Numbered from the stretch's first letter, positions 19,123 to 31,106 are shown. The stretch: DNA of 64,000 nucleotides from Alkalibacterium sp034520745 (GCA_034520745.1 JAXHNF010000014.1:103645-167644), one strand, 5' to 3'. The notes: generated from the letters alone by a model not told the origin. Translations and numbers: made by a program.

Positions 19123-22100
19123 GTGAGCTTAAGCAAAACAGAATTATTTCAAACCCTCTTGAAACAAGTCGGTTTTTCTCCCTCTCTTGAGGAAGCTGAA
19201 TGGCTTCAAAAGGGGGAAGTGGAAGCCGTCACTGTGTATAAAAAACAGAAAAAATGGCACATCACTCTAAAATTCCCAAACATCCTCCCGTTTTCACTGT
19301 TTCTATCGCTGAAAAATGCGTTGAAAGCGTCCTTTGATGTCCTGTCTGGAGATAGAGCTGTCTGAACCTGCACCGAAGAGCCCGTGGTCACTGAAGAAAA
19401 GGTCACCCAGTACTGGCAGTATGCCTGTCATCTCAGCGGAGTCGATTCGCCTATCTGCAACCGGGTACTGGCTGAAAACTACCCGAGTAAAGATGGGAAT
19501 CACTGGGTATTTCTGATCGATCAGGAACTGGCCAAGGAGAAATATGAAACGGATTTTCTCCCGAAAATAACGCAAAGTTATCATCAGCTGGGTTTTCCGA
19601 AGCAGTTCAAGATCGTTCCGGTCGTTGACGCTCACGCCCACGATAAAAAAGTGGAGGAATTCAAGCTTCAAAAAGAAGAAGATGATCAGATCATGGCTCA
19701 GGAATATACCCGTCTGGTTGAGAAAGCTGAAAAGAAAAAAGAAGAGAACAAAGAAACCAAGGCTGACGGACCGATCAAACTTGGCCGGCCGATCCCGGCT
19801 AATGAAGAAACCAAGCAGATGATCGCCATCGAAGAAGAAGAACGGCGCGTCACGCTGGAAGGTTACGTTTTTGACGCTGAGGTCAGGGAACTGCGCTCAG
19901 GAAGGAAACTCCTGATTTTCAAGATCACGGATTATTCATCCTCCTTCTCCTGCAAAAGGTTCTCGAACAACGAGCAGGACGAGGCACTGTTTGACCGGAT
20001 CAAACCCGGGACATGGCTGAAAGTCAGAGGGAGTATACAGGAAGATACGTTCATGCGTGATCTGGTCATGAATGTGCAGGATATTACCCAGACGTATCAT
20101 GCAAAACGCAAGGATACATATCCTGATGAAAACAAACGGGTCGAACTTCATGCCCATACGAATATGAGTCAGATGGATGCAACGTCCAATGCAGCGGACC
20201 TTGTCAAGCAGGCAGCCGAGTGGGGGCATAAAGCCATCGCGATAACGGATCACGGGGTCGCCCAGTCCTATCCGGAAGCTCATTCTGCCGGCAAGGCAAA
20301 TAATGTCAAAATAATCTATGGCGTCGAGGCGAACCTTGTCGATGACGGCGTGCCGATCGCTTACAATGAATCCGATGAAGATCTGCACGAGTCGACCTAT
20401 GTCGTTTTTGACGTGAAACGACCGGACTCTCGGCGATCTATGACAACATCATCGAACTGGCTGCTGTGAAAATGCACAAAGGCAACGTCGTAGCAGAATT
20501 TCAGGAATTCATCGATCCGGGTCATCGTCTGTCAAATACCACGGTGAATCTGACCGGTATCACAGATGAAATGGTTCGCGGCTCGAAATCAGAAAAAGAA
20601 GTGCTTGAACTGTTCAGTTCGTTTTCAGAAGGCAGTATCCTGGTCGCCCATAATGCGACGTTTGATATGGGCTTTTTAAATACTGCCTATAAAAAGCACG
20701 ACATGCCGACATCCGAATCTCCGGTCATTGATACCCTTGAATTTTCGCGGTTCATCAATCCTTCGTATAAAAGTCACCGTCTGAACACGCTGGCCAAACG
20801 GTTCAAGGTGAATCTTGAGCAGCATCACCGGGCCATTTATGATGCACAGACGACCGGACAGCTGCTCTGGATCTTTGTGAAGAAAGCGAAGAAAGAATAC
20901 GGGATCGAAAACCACAACGAACTGAACAAGTACATGGGGGGCGGCGACGCCTACAAGAAATCCAGACCCAGTCACGTCACGATCTGGGCGAAAGACCAGG
21001 CCGGCCTGAAGAATCTGTTTAAGGTCATTTCCGGGTCACTGGTCGATTATTTCTTCCGTGTGCCGCGTGTGCCCCGGTCTTTCCTGGACAAATACAGAGA
21101 AGGCCTTATCGTTTCATCCGGGTGTGCTCAGGGCGAAGTGTTTGAAGCCATGATGCAGCGCGGATACGAAGAAGCGAAGAAGAAAGCTGCCTATTATGAT
21201 TACCTGGAGATCATGCCGAAAGAGGCCTATCTGGATCTCATCAACCGCGAACTGGTCCGAAACAAAGATGACCTGGAAGATATCATCGAAAACATCGTTA
21301 AACTCGGGAAAGAACTGGACAAAAAAGTCATCGCGACCGGCAATGTCCATTTCATTAATCCTGAGGACGGTGTCTACCGGGATATTTTACTGGAGACGCA
21401 GAACAAGTCACATGTCAGTCAGCATAAAAATCCGCCTGTCTATTTCCGGACCACGGACGAAATGATCGACAGTCTGTCGTTCTTGGGAGAGGAGACAGCG
21501 GAAGAAGTAGTCATAAAGAATCCGAATGATCTGGTGGACAGCATCGCTGACGACATCACGCCGGTGAAACAGGACTTGTTCACGCCGAAAATGGAAGGCG
21601 CCGAAGAAGAGATCCGAAAAATGAGTTATGACAAGGCGCACGAACTATACGGCGAAGCTTTGCCGGAGATTATCGAAGCGCGTCTGGAAAAAGAACTGGA
21701 CAGTATCATCGGTAACGGTTTTTCGGTCATTTACCTTATTTCACAGAAACTCGTGCATAAAAGTGTTGAAGACGGGTATCTCGTCGGCTCCCGTGGGTCT
21801 GTCGGGTCGAGTTTTGTAGCCACGATGACCGGGATCACGGAGGTAAACCCGATGCCGCCGCATTACCGCTGCATTCAGTGTCAGCACTCTGGAATTCTTT
21901 ACCGGCGGCGAGTACGGCTCCGGTTTCGATCTGCCGGAAAAAGACTGTCCGAAGTGTCAGGCACCGCTTTACCGGGACGGTCAGGACATCCCGTTTGAGA
22001 CCTTCCTGGGATTCAACGGGGATAAAGTTCCCGATATCGACTTGAACTTTTCAGGGGAATATCAGGCCAGAGCCCATTTGTATACAAAAGAACTGTTCGG

Positions 22101-23457
22101 GGAAGAATATGTCTACCGGGCCGGGACGATCGGTACGATAGCGGACCGGACAGCATTCGGTTTTGTCAAGGGATATGAGCGGGACCATCAGCTGAACTAC
22201 CGATCGGCTGAGGTCGACCGGCTTTCAAAGGGTCTGACAGGTGTCAAGCGAACGACCGGACAGCATCCGGGAGGGATCATCGTCATTCCGGATTATATGG
22301 ATGTCTATGATTTCTCACCGATCCAGTATCCTGCGGACGACCAGGGTTCTGAATGGAAGACCACGCACTTTGACTTTCATTCGATCCATGACAACGTCCT
22401 GAAACTGGATATACTGGGTCACGATGACCCGAGTATGATAAGGATGCTTCAGGATCTGTCAGGGATCGATCCGCTGGATATCCCTGTCAACGATCCGGGT
22501 GTCATGAAACTCTTCAGCGGGACAGAAGTTCTGGGTGTAACGGAAGAACAGATCTATTCCAAAACCGGAACGCTCGGCGTGCCCGAGTTCGGCACACGCT
22601 TCGTCAGGCAGATGCTGGAACAGACCAACCCGACGACTTTTGCTGAACTCCTTCAGATTTCCGGCTTGTCTCATGGGACGGATGTCTGGCTTGGGAATGC
22701 GGAAGAACTGATCCGGCAGCACAATATCCCGCTTTCTGAAGTGATCGGTTGTCGTGATGACATCATGATCTACCTTCAGCATAAGGGACTGGAGGACGGT
22801 CTGGCCTTTCAGATCATGGAATATGTCAGAAAAGGCCGGGGCATCCCGGATGACTGGCAGGCAGAAATGCGAAGCAATGATGTTCCGGAATGGTACATCG
22901 CTTCCTGTCTGAAAATCAAGTACATGTTTCCGAAGGCCCATGCGGCAGCCTATATCCTTATGGCTCTGCGTGTCGCGTACTTCAAGGTCCATCATCCGCT
23001 TTACTACTATGCGGCTTACTTTTCGATCCGCGCAGGCGATTTCGATCTGGAAGCCATGTGTCAAGGCAAGGAAGGCATAAAGAGCAGGATGAAGGAGATA
23101 ACCGCCAAAGGCATGGATGCGTCGACGAAGGAAAAGAATCTGCTGACTGTTTTGGAGCTTGCCAATGAAATGACAGAACGCGGCTTCTCATTCAAAATGG
23201 TAGATATCGACGAATCTGACGCAAAGGACTTCCTCATTCAGGGAGACGCCCTGCTCGCTCCGTTCAGAGCGGTGCCTTCACTTGGAGGCAGTGTGGCGAA
23301 TGCGATCGTGGATGCCAGGAAAGACGGTCCGTTCCTCTCCAAAGAAGACTTGTCAAGGAGAGGGAAGGTTTCTAAAACGGTGATGGAATACCTGGACACA
23401 AATCAGGCTCTGAAGGGACTTCCTGATGAAAACCAGCTGTCTTTATTCGATCTCTAA
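19123..23457 (+). CDS. polC: DNA polymerase III alpha subunit, Gram-positive PolC, three frameshifts
   Basis: Main replicative polymerase of Firmicutes, with proofreading built in. Domain order: N-terminal domains and OB fold (to about residue 330), PHP domain (ELHAHTNMSQMD), DEDD exonuclease, polymerase core, and C-terminal region ending NQLSLF, a clamp-binding motif. Restoring one base near 20420 gives exonuclease motif I (DVETTG). Other motifs are VAHNATFDMGFL, the polymerase DIDLNFSGEYQ and a Cys pair CIQC/CPKC. Frames change near 19355, 20420 and 21890. The span gives about 1,444 residues, as expected. I chose GTG 19123 because GAAAGAAGG precedes it by 7 bases; an in-frame TTG at 19117 is less likely. 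Confidence 0.95.
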
Positions 23458-23473
23458 GTTAGAGGTCTCAAAG

Positions 23474-23502
23474 TTGCGGCAGGACCGGATCTATGGTACA
23501 CT
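23474..23502 (+). promoter_or_regulatory. Promoter of the rimP-nusA-infB operon
   Basis: TTGCGG (23474-23479), 17 bases, TACACT (23497-23502), just past the polC stop. Confidence 0.65.
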
Positions 23503-23508
23503 ATTAAC

Positions 23509-23565
23509 GAATCGAGCGAGATAGACTTAGGAAAGAGTGAGCGAATCCGCTCACTCTTTTTCACA
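23509..23565 (+). promoter_or_regulatory. rimP leader with an intrinsic terminator (attenuator)
   Basis: An 11-base stem, AAAGAGTGAGC (23532-23542) / GCTCACTCTTT (23549-23559), followed by more T sits between the promoter and rimP. The polC stop lies upstream of the promoter, so for the new transcript this is an early terminator. Firmicutes commonly have a conserved terminator-like leader upstream of the rimP-nusA operon. NusA feedback on it is plausible but not shown here. Confidence 0.65.
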
Positions 23566-23622
23566 GCCTTCATTTAAAATGTGAATCGGAAGGCATTATG
23601 TCTGAGAGGAGTGAAGATATCA

Positions 23623-24093
23623 TTGAATACTGTTGAAAAAGTGAAAGACCTGTCCCAGCCTGTAGCACATGATTTGGGCTATGAGCTGGTCGACGTGGAG
23701 TACGTAAAAGAAGGCAAAAACTGGTTTTTACGTTTGTACATCGATAAAGAAAATGGGGTCGATCTGGACGACTGTGCCCTGTTCAGCGAAAAACTGGGTG
23801 AGAAGCTGGATGCGATCGAACCTGATCCGATCCCGCATGCCTATTACCTTGAAGTTTCTTCTCCGGGAGCTGAAAGACCTCTGCGTACAGATGAGGATAT
23901 GGAACATGCAGTCGGGCAATTTATCCATGTCACCCTTCATGGTGAAATAAAAGGCAGCAATGTCTTTGAAGGCACATTGAAAGAATGGCATGACGATCAT
24001 ATCGTTTTGACAGTCAAAGACAAGACCAGAAGAAAAGATATCGAGATCGAAAAGAAACATATCTCAAAAGCTCGGTTAGCTATCGAATTTTAG
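23623..24093 (+). CDS. rimP: Ribosome maturation factor RimP
   Basis: Helps 30S subunit maturation. The 156-residue frame is intact and of normal length. Motifs include ELVDVEYVKEG and YYLEVSSPGAERPL. I chose TTG 23623, with GAGGAGTG 10 bases upstream, over the GTG at 23581, which has none. It is the first gene of rimP-nusA-ylxR-ylxQ-infB-rbfA. Confidence 0.94.
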   Translation: MNTVEKVKDLSQPVAHDLGYELVDVEYVKEGKNWFLRLYIDKENGVDLDDCALFSEKLGEKLDAIEPDPIPHAYYLEVSSPGAERPLRTDEDMEHAVGQFIHVTLHGEIKGSNVFEGTLKEWHDDHIVLTVKDKTRRKDIEIEKKHISKARLAIEF

Positions 24094-24133
24094 ATTTTAA
24101 AGCACGCTAAGAATGAGTAAAAGGAGTTAAAAT

Positions 24134-25668
24134 ATGAGTAAAGAATTAGCATCTGCTCTGGAAACCCTTGAAAAGGAAAAAGGTATTTCCAAAGAGATCG
24201 TCATCGATGCGCTTGAAGCAGCCCTTGTTTCAGCCTATAAGCGTAACTACGGGACGGCTCAGAACGTTGAAGTGGATTTCAATGAAAAAAAGGCGACATC
24301 AAAGTTTACCAGGTAAGAGAAGTGGTCGAGGATGTTTTTGATTCTCAGCTCGAAATCAGCCTGGTCGATGCAAGAGAGAAAAATATCGCCTACGAACTGG
24401 GTGACAAGATCAGATTTGAAGTCACGCCTAAGGACTTCGGCCGCATTGCTGCTCAGACAGCCAAGCAGGTCATCATGCAGCGCATGAGAGAAGCGGAACG
24501 TTCGATCATCTACAATGAATACATTGAATATGAAGATGATCTGATGACCGGAACTGTAGAAAGACAGGATAACAAGTTCATCTATATCAATTTAGGTAAG
24601 GTCGAAGCAGTCCTGTCCAAACGTGATCAGATCGAAAACGAAACATATGAAACACATGACCGCATCAAGGTTTATGTAAGCAAGGTTGAAAATTCGACTA
24701 AAGGTCCGCAGGTTTTTGTCAGCCGTACACACCCGAACTTGATCAAGCGTCTATTTGAACAGGACGTTCCTGAGATTTATGACGGCATCGTGGAAATCGT
24801 TTCTATTGCACGTGAAGCGGGCGACCGTTCCAAAATCGCAGTTTACTCCCGAGATGAGAATGTCGATCCGGTCGGTACATGTGTCGGTCCAAGAGGCGCA
24901 CGTGTTCAGGCGATCGTCAATGAGCTCAACGGTGAGAACATGGATATCGTGGAGTGGGACAAAGATCCTTCAGTATACATCAAAAATGCTCTGAATCCGG
25001 CTCAGGTCGTCGATGTACAGTTTGATGATGATCAGCATTCATGTGTGATCGTCGTCCCCGACTATCAGCTTTCACTGGCCATCGGCAAACGCGGACAGAA
25101 TGTGCGTCTGGCAGCGAAACTGACAGGATTCAAAATCGACATCAAGTCAGAATCAGACATGGAAGCTCTCAAGGAAGAATCAGAAGATCTGAAAGATGAT
25201 TCATTCTTCGAAGCCTTGAATGAAAATGACTCGGATGCCGTAAACGATCTTGAATCGATCTCTGAAGCGCCGTCGTTGTTCCAAGAGGATGAATCCGTTG
25301 AAGTGACTCAATATGAAGACAGCAATGTGTCGGATGATTCTGATTCCACTGTTTTAGCTGAAGACAGCAATCAGATGGACAGACAGCCGGGAGAACCTGT
25401 CATGGAGACAGACTTCCAGACTGGTGAACTCGATCCGAATGATACGGAAGATCTGATCGAATTCGCAGAGAAACGTGACGGCATGGGTGAAGAAGATGTC
25501 TCTGAAGCTTCAATGGAAGAAATAGAAGAAGCGACGTTCTCGGAAGATGACGAGCCGACCCCGACGACTGGCGGAGAAGGCGAACCGCCGTTTACGGATA
25601 ATGAAGACAGAACGTTCCCTGAAAATCAGGAAACAACATTCACTGATGATGAAGATCTAGGACGTTAA
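24134..25668 (+). CDS. nusA: Transcription factor NusA with a long acidic C-terminal tail, one frameshift
   Basis: Binds RNA polymerase and controls pausing, termination and antitermination. Residues 1-125 form the polymerase-binding domain (MSKELASALETLE). S1 (TGTVERQDNKFIYINLG), KH1 (CVGPRGARVQAI) and KH2 (AIGKRGQNVRLAAK) follow. The conserved core ends near residue 345. About 165 further residues, to 25665, are strongly acidic and low in complexity, ending in repeated patterns such as TFPENQETTFTDDED. Firmicute NusA proteins usually stop near 350-400. One frame break lies near 24298. GGAG precedes the ATG. Confidence 0.94.
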
Positions 25669-25693
25669 TTTATTATGAGTAAGGTGAGAAATC

Positions 25694-25990
25694 ATGCAAA
25701 AGCGTAAAGTTCCTATGAGAAAATGTGTGGTATCCGGCGAAATGAAACCAAAGAAAGAAATGGTCCGTATCGTGAGAAACAAAGACGGAGAGGTTTCGAT
25801 CGATCCGACAGGCAAGAAAAACGGACGCGGTGCTTATATATCACTCGATCAGGAATTGGTGAACAAAGCTAAAGATAAAAAGCTGTTTGACCAGGCTCTG
25901 AATGCGCAGGTCGATGCTTCTTTCTATGATGAAGTACTTGATTATATCGAGTACAAAAAGGCAAGAATGGAAATAGAAAATGAACAATAA
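25694..25990 (+). CDS. ylxR: YlxR-family RNA-binding protein (DUF448)
   Basis: A 98-residue basic protein with the DUF448 opening RKVPMRKCVVSGE and the conserved GRGAYI block. The family sits in nusA-infB operons and is a nucleic-acid-binding regulator whose precise targets vary. Intact. Its 3' end overlaps ylxQ by 11 bases, implying coupling. Confidence 0.93.
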   Translation: MQKRKVPMRKCVVSGEMKPKKEMVRIVRNKDGEVSIDPTGKKNGRGAYISLDQELVNKAKDKKLFDQALNAQVDASFYDEVLDYIEYKKARMEIENEQ

Positions 25991-26279
25991 AGAACGTGCT
26001 TTAAACTTATTGGGATTAGCTCAGCGAGCCGGGAAGCTTATCTCCGGTGAAGCGCTAGTTCTTCAATCTGTAAGAACGAACAAGGCGAAATTGGTCTGTT
26101 TAGCGTCCGACGCAAGCGACAATACGTCAAAACAATTTTTGAATAAGTGTGAGTATTATGATGTGCCGTTAGTCACAGCATTTTCCAGAGAAGAAATCTC
26201 TCACGCTTTGGGGAAGGACCGGACAGTATGTGCCCTCATGGATGATGGTTTTATGCATTCCCTTCAAAAATTGCTCTAA
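25980..26279 (+). CDS. ylxQ: L7Ae-family ribosomal protein YlxQ
   Basis: A 99-residue L7Ae/L30e-like protein that binds kink-turn RNA. LLGLAQRAGKLISGE at the N-terminus and LVCLASDASDNT in the middle are characteristic. It overlaps ylxR and is followed by infB after 22 bases. Intact. Confidence 0.93.
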   Translation: MNNKERALNLLGLAQRAGKLISGEALVLQSVRTNKAKLVCLASDASDNTSKQFLNKCEYYDVPLVTAFSREEISHALGKDRTVCALMDDGFMHSLQKLL

Positions 26280-26301
26280 TTAAGAACGGGAAGGTGATTA
26301 T

Positions 26302-28717
26302 ATGGGCAAAAAAAGAGTTTACGAATTCGCAAAAGAAAACAACTTGGCAAGTAAAGATGTTCTGGAAAAAGCAAGAAAAATGGGGTTCAATTTCAGCAGT
26401 CATATGACGTCGATGGAAGACCATGAAGTTGTAGAACTGAAAAAAGCAATCAGTCAAAAAGAGGCGCCGAAATCAAAACCGGCTGACAGCCAGAAAAAGG
26501 CAGCCCAAAAACCTCAGGCAAGTCAAAGCAAGCCTGCATCAGCTAAAAAGCCTGATGACAAGCAGGGGAGCAGAGCCAAAACTGATCAGCGTCAGAACAG
26601 CCAGTCAAAACCGGCTGCCAGAGAAAGAACAGCCAAGAAAGAACACGAAACCGAACACTAATAATGAGAGCCAATCTCAACACAGTAAAGGACAAAAGAA
26701 TATAAATAATAAAAAAGCCGGATCACAGCCTAAAAATACTGCAAAAAAAGCAGCACCACAAAGCAGCAAGAGCAATGCCCCTGAGTTGCCTAAACGCACG
26801 ACGGATGAAAAGCAGAAACAAACGCTTGAAAACAAAAAAAGACGCAATTCAAGACAGCACCGCGGGATCCACGGCGGACCAGCTGGAGCAAGAAGACGTA
26901 AGGGCAAGAGAAACCAGAAACCACAGGTCTCTGCAACACCGCGTAAGCACAGAGATCTGCCGGAAGTCCTGGAGTTTACGGACGGCATGACGATAGCCGA
27001 TATGGCTAAAAAACTGCACCGTGAACCAGCTGAGATCGTCAAAAAACTATTCATGATGGGCATCATGGCCACTCAGAACCAGTCGCTCGATAAAGAAACG
27101 ATCGAACTGCTGGCTGCTGAATATGGTATCGATACAGAAGAAAAAGTACAGGTGGACCTGACGGACTTCAGTACGTTCTTCGAACAGGAACCAGTAGAAG
27201 AAAACATGGTCACGCGACCACCGACCGTTACGATCATGGGCCACGTCGACCACGGGAAAACCACCTTACTTGACAGTTTACGTGAGACGAAAGTCACTGA
27301 AGGCGAAGCCGGCGGTATCACTCAGCATATCGGTGCATACCAGGTCAAGGAAAACGGCAAGACGATCACCTTCCTGGATACCCCGGGACATGCGGCCTTT
27401 ACAACCATGCGAGCGCGCGGTGCCGACGTTACGGACATCGCGATCATTGTCGTAGCTGCGGATGATGGTGTCATGCCACAGACGGTTGAAGCCATCAACC
27501 ATGCGAAAGCGGCTGAAGTACCGATCATCGTTGCTGTCAATAAAGTAGACAAACCGGGAGCCAATCCTGACCGTGTCATGCAGGAACTGACAGAATACGG
27601 ACTGATCCCTGAAGACTGGGGCGGCAACACGATTTTTGTTCAGATATCTGCACTGTTCAACCAGAATCTGGATGAACTGCTTGAGATGGTTCTCCTCGTT
27701 GCAGAAGTGGAAGAACTGAAAGCAGATCCTAAGCGTCTGGCTATCGGTTCAGTTATCGAAGCGCGTTTAGACGAAGCGCAGGGACCAATCGCGACACTTC
27801 TTGTTCAGGAAGGGACACTCAAACAGGGTGATCCAATCGTTGTAGGGAACACCTACGGCCGTGTCAGAACGATGACTAATGATAAAGGGCGACGTGTGAA
27901 AGAAGCGGCACCTTCGACACCGGTCGAAATCACTGGACTGAATGAGACTCCTCAAGCCGGAGACCGTTACGTTGTCTTTGAAGATGAGAAGACTGCCAGA
28001 CAAGTCGGCGAATCAAGAGCAAGTGCAGCAACAGAAGCACAGCGTGCAACCACAAACAAAGTCACACTTGAAAACTTATTCGACAGCCTCGAAGAAGGCC
28101 AGCTGAAATCAGTCAATGTCATCATCAAAGCTGATGTACAAGGATCGGCTGAAGCGCTGGCGGCAAGTCTTGAGAAAATAGAAGTCGAAGGCGTCAAGAT
28201 CGACATCATCCATACAGGTGTCGGAGCGATCAACGAGAGCGATGTCACATTAGCTTCTGCCAGTTCAGCGATCATCATTGGATTCAATGTCAGACCGACT
28301 GTACAGGCAAAAGAAAGTGCCAGCCGAGAAGAAGTCGATATCCGTACACACCGTGTCATCTATAACGCTATCGATGAAATCGAAGCAGCCATGACAGGCA
28401 TGCTGGACCCTGAATTTGAAGAAAAAGTTACTGGTCAAGTGACTGTCAGAGAAACGTACGAAGTTTCCAACGTCGGAACCATTGCCGGATGTTTCGTCAC
28501 TGACGGTGTCATTAAACGAAACAGTTCGATCCGACTGATCCGCAACGGCGTGGTCAAGCACGAAGGCGAACTTTCAAGTCTCAAGCGTTTCAAAGATGAT
28601 GCAAAAGAAGTCAGAAACGGGTATGAATGTGGCTTGACGATCGATGGTTACAACGATATCGAAATTGACGATGTTATTGAAGCATTTGAAATGGTCGAAG
28701 TGGAAAGAAAAAGATAA
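26302..28717 (+). CDS. infB: Translation initiation factor IF-2, one frameshift
   Basis: GTPase that brings initiator tRNA to the ribosome. The N-terminal IF2_N domain (MGKKRVYEFAKENN), a low-complexity Lys/Gln/Ser/Pro linker and a basic RRRKGKRN segment precede a second IF2_N domain (EFTDGMTIADMAKKL). The G domain shows GHVDHGKTT, DTPGHAAF and NKVDKP, followed by domains II-IV to EMVEVERKR. The frame breaks near 26640 in the A-rich linker. The span gives about 805 residues. Repetitive A-rich sequence there makes a read error likely. Confidence 0.96.
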
Positions 28718-28740
28718 ACTTTTAAGGACAGGTGAATAAT

Positions 28741-29097
28741 ATGCCTAACTATCGAGTAGGTAGAGTATCACAGGAAATTCAGAAAGAAGTAACCGACATT
28801 TTGCTCAAACGTGTCCGTGACCCTCGCGTCGAGGGTGTCACGGTCACGGGTGTCGATGTTACCGGAGACTTGCAGCAGGCAACGATTTTCTACAGCACTT
28901 TATCTGATGATGAAGAGAGTGTCAGACACACTCAAATTGGTCTTGAAAAAGCGACCGGTCTGATCAGAAAAGAACTGGGCAGTCGGCTGTCGCTGTACAA
29001 GACACCGGAACTGACATTTGCGCGTGATGAATCGGTTGCATACGGCAGCAAGATCGATCAGCTGCTGAATAAAATAAAAGAAGAGCAGGACGAATAA
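28741..29097 (+). CDS. rbfA: Ribosome-binding factor A
   Basis: A 118-residue KH-like protein needed for late 16S rRNA processing and cold growth. RVSQEIQKEV and RDPRV are conserved. I chose ATG 28741 (MPNYRVGR), with AGGTG 6 bases upstream, over the GTG at 28732. Intact. Last gene before a terminator, and the last one outside the inverted duplication. Confidence 0.95.
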   Translation: MPNYRVGRVSQEIQKEVTDILLKRVRDPRVEGVTVTGVDVTGDLQQATIFYSTLSDDEESVRHTQIGLEKATGLIRKELGSRLSLYKTPELTFARDESVAYGSKIDQLLNKIKEEQDE

Positions 29098-29135
29098 GTC
29101 TATAAGTAAGATTTGAAGTCGTTTTTCTTGAGATA

Positions 29136-29185
29136 AGAAAAGGGGAGAATCTTTGTTTAGTGAACATTGATTCTCTTTTCTTTTG
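29136..29185 (+). terminator. Terminator between rbfA and truB
   Basis: AAGAAAAGGGGAGAATC pairs with GATTCTCTTTTCTT around a 17-base loop, followed by T-rich sequence. The arm-2 copy is near 63910-63965. Confidence 0.75.
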
Positions 29186-29223
29186 TTCTAAATCAAACAG
29201 AGACAAAATAAAGGGGGGATACG

Positions 29224-30147
29224 ATGGAAGGGTTATTACCTATATGGAAAGAACGAGGAATGACAAGCCATGACTGTGTCTTCAAGCTGAGAAAAATACT
29301 TAAAACGAAGAAGATCGGCCATTCCGGCACACTGGATCCGGATGTCGACGGTGTACTGCCCGTAGCGATCGGGAAAGCAACCAAGGTCATCGAATACATG
29401 ATGGATTCCAAAAAAGTGTACACCGGTGAGATCACCTTCGGTTATTCGACCACCACAGAAGACCGTTCGGGTGAGGTCGTGGAAAGAAAACCTGCAGATC
29501 AGACAATTGATGAAGAAGACATCGACCGAACATTGTCTGATTTCAGCGGCCTGATCACTCAAACGCCTCCGATGTACTCGGCCGTAAAAGTAAAGGGTCG
29601 ACGGTTATACGAATATGCCAGAGAAGGCAAAGTCATAGACCGTCCATCAAGAGAAGCCATGATCTATTCCTTTGACCGGACGTCAGCGGTAAAAAGAGAT
29701 CCGGAAGAAGAGACACTTTCCTTCACGTTTAAAGTCGTCTGCGGCAAAGGCACATACGTCAGGACACTGGCAGTCGATGTCGGGAGAAAACTGGATACCC
29801 CGTCTCACATGTCTGACCTGACAAGAGAGGCCAGCAGTGGCTTTGACCGCTCAGAGGCCCTCACTTTAACTCAGGTTCAGGAACTGGTCGATAAAGAAGA
29901 CATCAAATCCTGCATCTTTCCTCTTGAGCGGGCACTCTCTCAGATGCCGCGGTATGATCTGTCGTCAGAAGAATACCGGCAAGTTAAAAACGGGAGTGTT
30001 CTGGACCGCAGCACGCTACATGAAAGCTGACGAAGAGGAAGTCGTTTTATATTACAAGGATATGGCCGCGGCAATATACAAGGTCCATCCGACAAAAACA
30101 GAGTACATTAAACCTGCAAAAGTTTTGCGAATGAATTGGTGGTGTAG
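29224..30147 (+). CDS. truB: tRNA pseudouridine-55 synthase TruB, frameshifted near its end
   Basis: Makes pseudouridine 55 in the tRNA T-loop. The catalytic Asp is in HSGTLDPDVDGVLP, residues about 35-48. QTPPMYSAVKVKGRRLYEYAR and CGKGTYVRTLA are conserved. The frame breaks near 30015. A second missing base near 30120 would give an ending ...FANELVV with TAG at 30145-30147, 2 bases before ribF; without it the frame runs to 30181. I favour the shorter end. Length about 308 residues. Confidence 0.93.
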
Positions 30148-30149
30148 AG

Positions 30150-31106
30150 ATGGATATAAGAAGGATCCATCATCCATATAAGAAAGAAGAAATAGTTAAA
30201 GAAGATATCGTTCTGGTCCTGGGTTTTTTCGACGGTGTGCACCGGGGGCATCAGGCCGTCGTCGAGAAAGGGATCGAGGTCGCTAGAGAAAAAGGACTGA
30301 AATGTGCTGTTATGACATTCAACCGCCATCCGGCTTTTGTGTACCGCAGTTTCGATCCGGACAAGCATACTTATCTGACTCCCTTGGACCGAAAAGAACA
30401 AATCTTCCGTGATCTCGGTGTAGATATATTATACGAAGTCGATTTCACTGCCAAATTCGGCGGTTTGTCTCCTCAGGAATTCGTCGATCAGTATATCGTT
30501 GACTGGCACGCCAAAGTGGTTGTAGCCGGCTTTGACTACACATACGGGAAAGCCGCTCAGGCGAACATGAATACCCTGTATAAATATGGCAGAGACCGGT
30601 TCGATATCATCAAAGTGGATAAAAAAGTGGATGAAGAAGACAAAATCAGTTCCACACGGATTCGAAGGTATATCAGCGAAGGAAAGATCGATCAGGCGAA
30701 TGAACTGCTTGGGTACATTTATGAGACCAGCGGCTTCGTCATACACGGAGATGCGAGAGGCAGGGACCTCGGCTATCCTACAGCTAACATCTACCCTCAT
30801 CCCTATGTCATGGTTCCCAAGCGCGGGGTCTATGCCGTGAAATTTTGGGTCAATGATGAATGGCTGGACGGGATGGCTTCGATCGGATACAACCCGACAT
30901 TTGGTCACCGGCCAAGTTATTCCATTGAAGTACATATCTTCGATTTCAGTGAGGATATTTACGGTGAAGATGTCAAAGTGAAATGGGTCGACTATCTGAG
31001 AGATGAAATCAAGTTCAATTCTGTGGAAGAACTGATCGAAAGACTGGATCAGGACGAACTGGATGCTAAAGAAAGTTTGGCAAAGGTCAAAATAAATCAG
31101 ATTTAA
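30150..31106 (+). CDS. ribF: Bifunctional riboflavin kinase / FAD synthetase
   Basis: Converts riboflavin to FMN and FMN to FAD. The N-terminal nucleotidyltransferase domain has GFFDGVHRGHQ (residues about 27-37) and SSTRIRRYI. The C-terminal kinase domain (about 185-310) has GRDLGYPTAN and GVYAVKFWV. The 318-residue frame is intact here but broken in the second arm. It follows truB immediately, the usual Firmicute pairing. Confidence 0.95.
   Translation: MDIRRIHHPYKKEEIVKEDIVLVLGFFDGVHRGHQAVVEKGIEVAREKGLKCAVMTFNRHPAFVYRSFDPDKHTYLTPLDRKEQIFRDLGVDILYEVDFTAKFGGLSPQEFVDQYIVDWHAKVVVAGFDYTYGKAAQANMNTLYKYGRDRFDIIKVDKKVDEEDKISSTRIRRYISEGKIDQANELLGYIYETSGFVIHGDARGRDLGYPTANIYPHPYVMVPKRGVYAVKFWVNDEWLDGMASIGYNPTFGHRPSYSIEVHIFDFSEDIYGEDVKVKWVDYLRDEIKFNSVEELIERLDQDELDAKESLAKVKINQI

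Noticed and set aside
22459..23064. 201-codon reverse frame inside polC
   Set aside because: Shadow of the conserved polC sequence; no ribosome site or family features.
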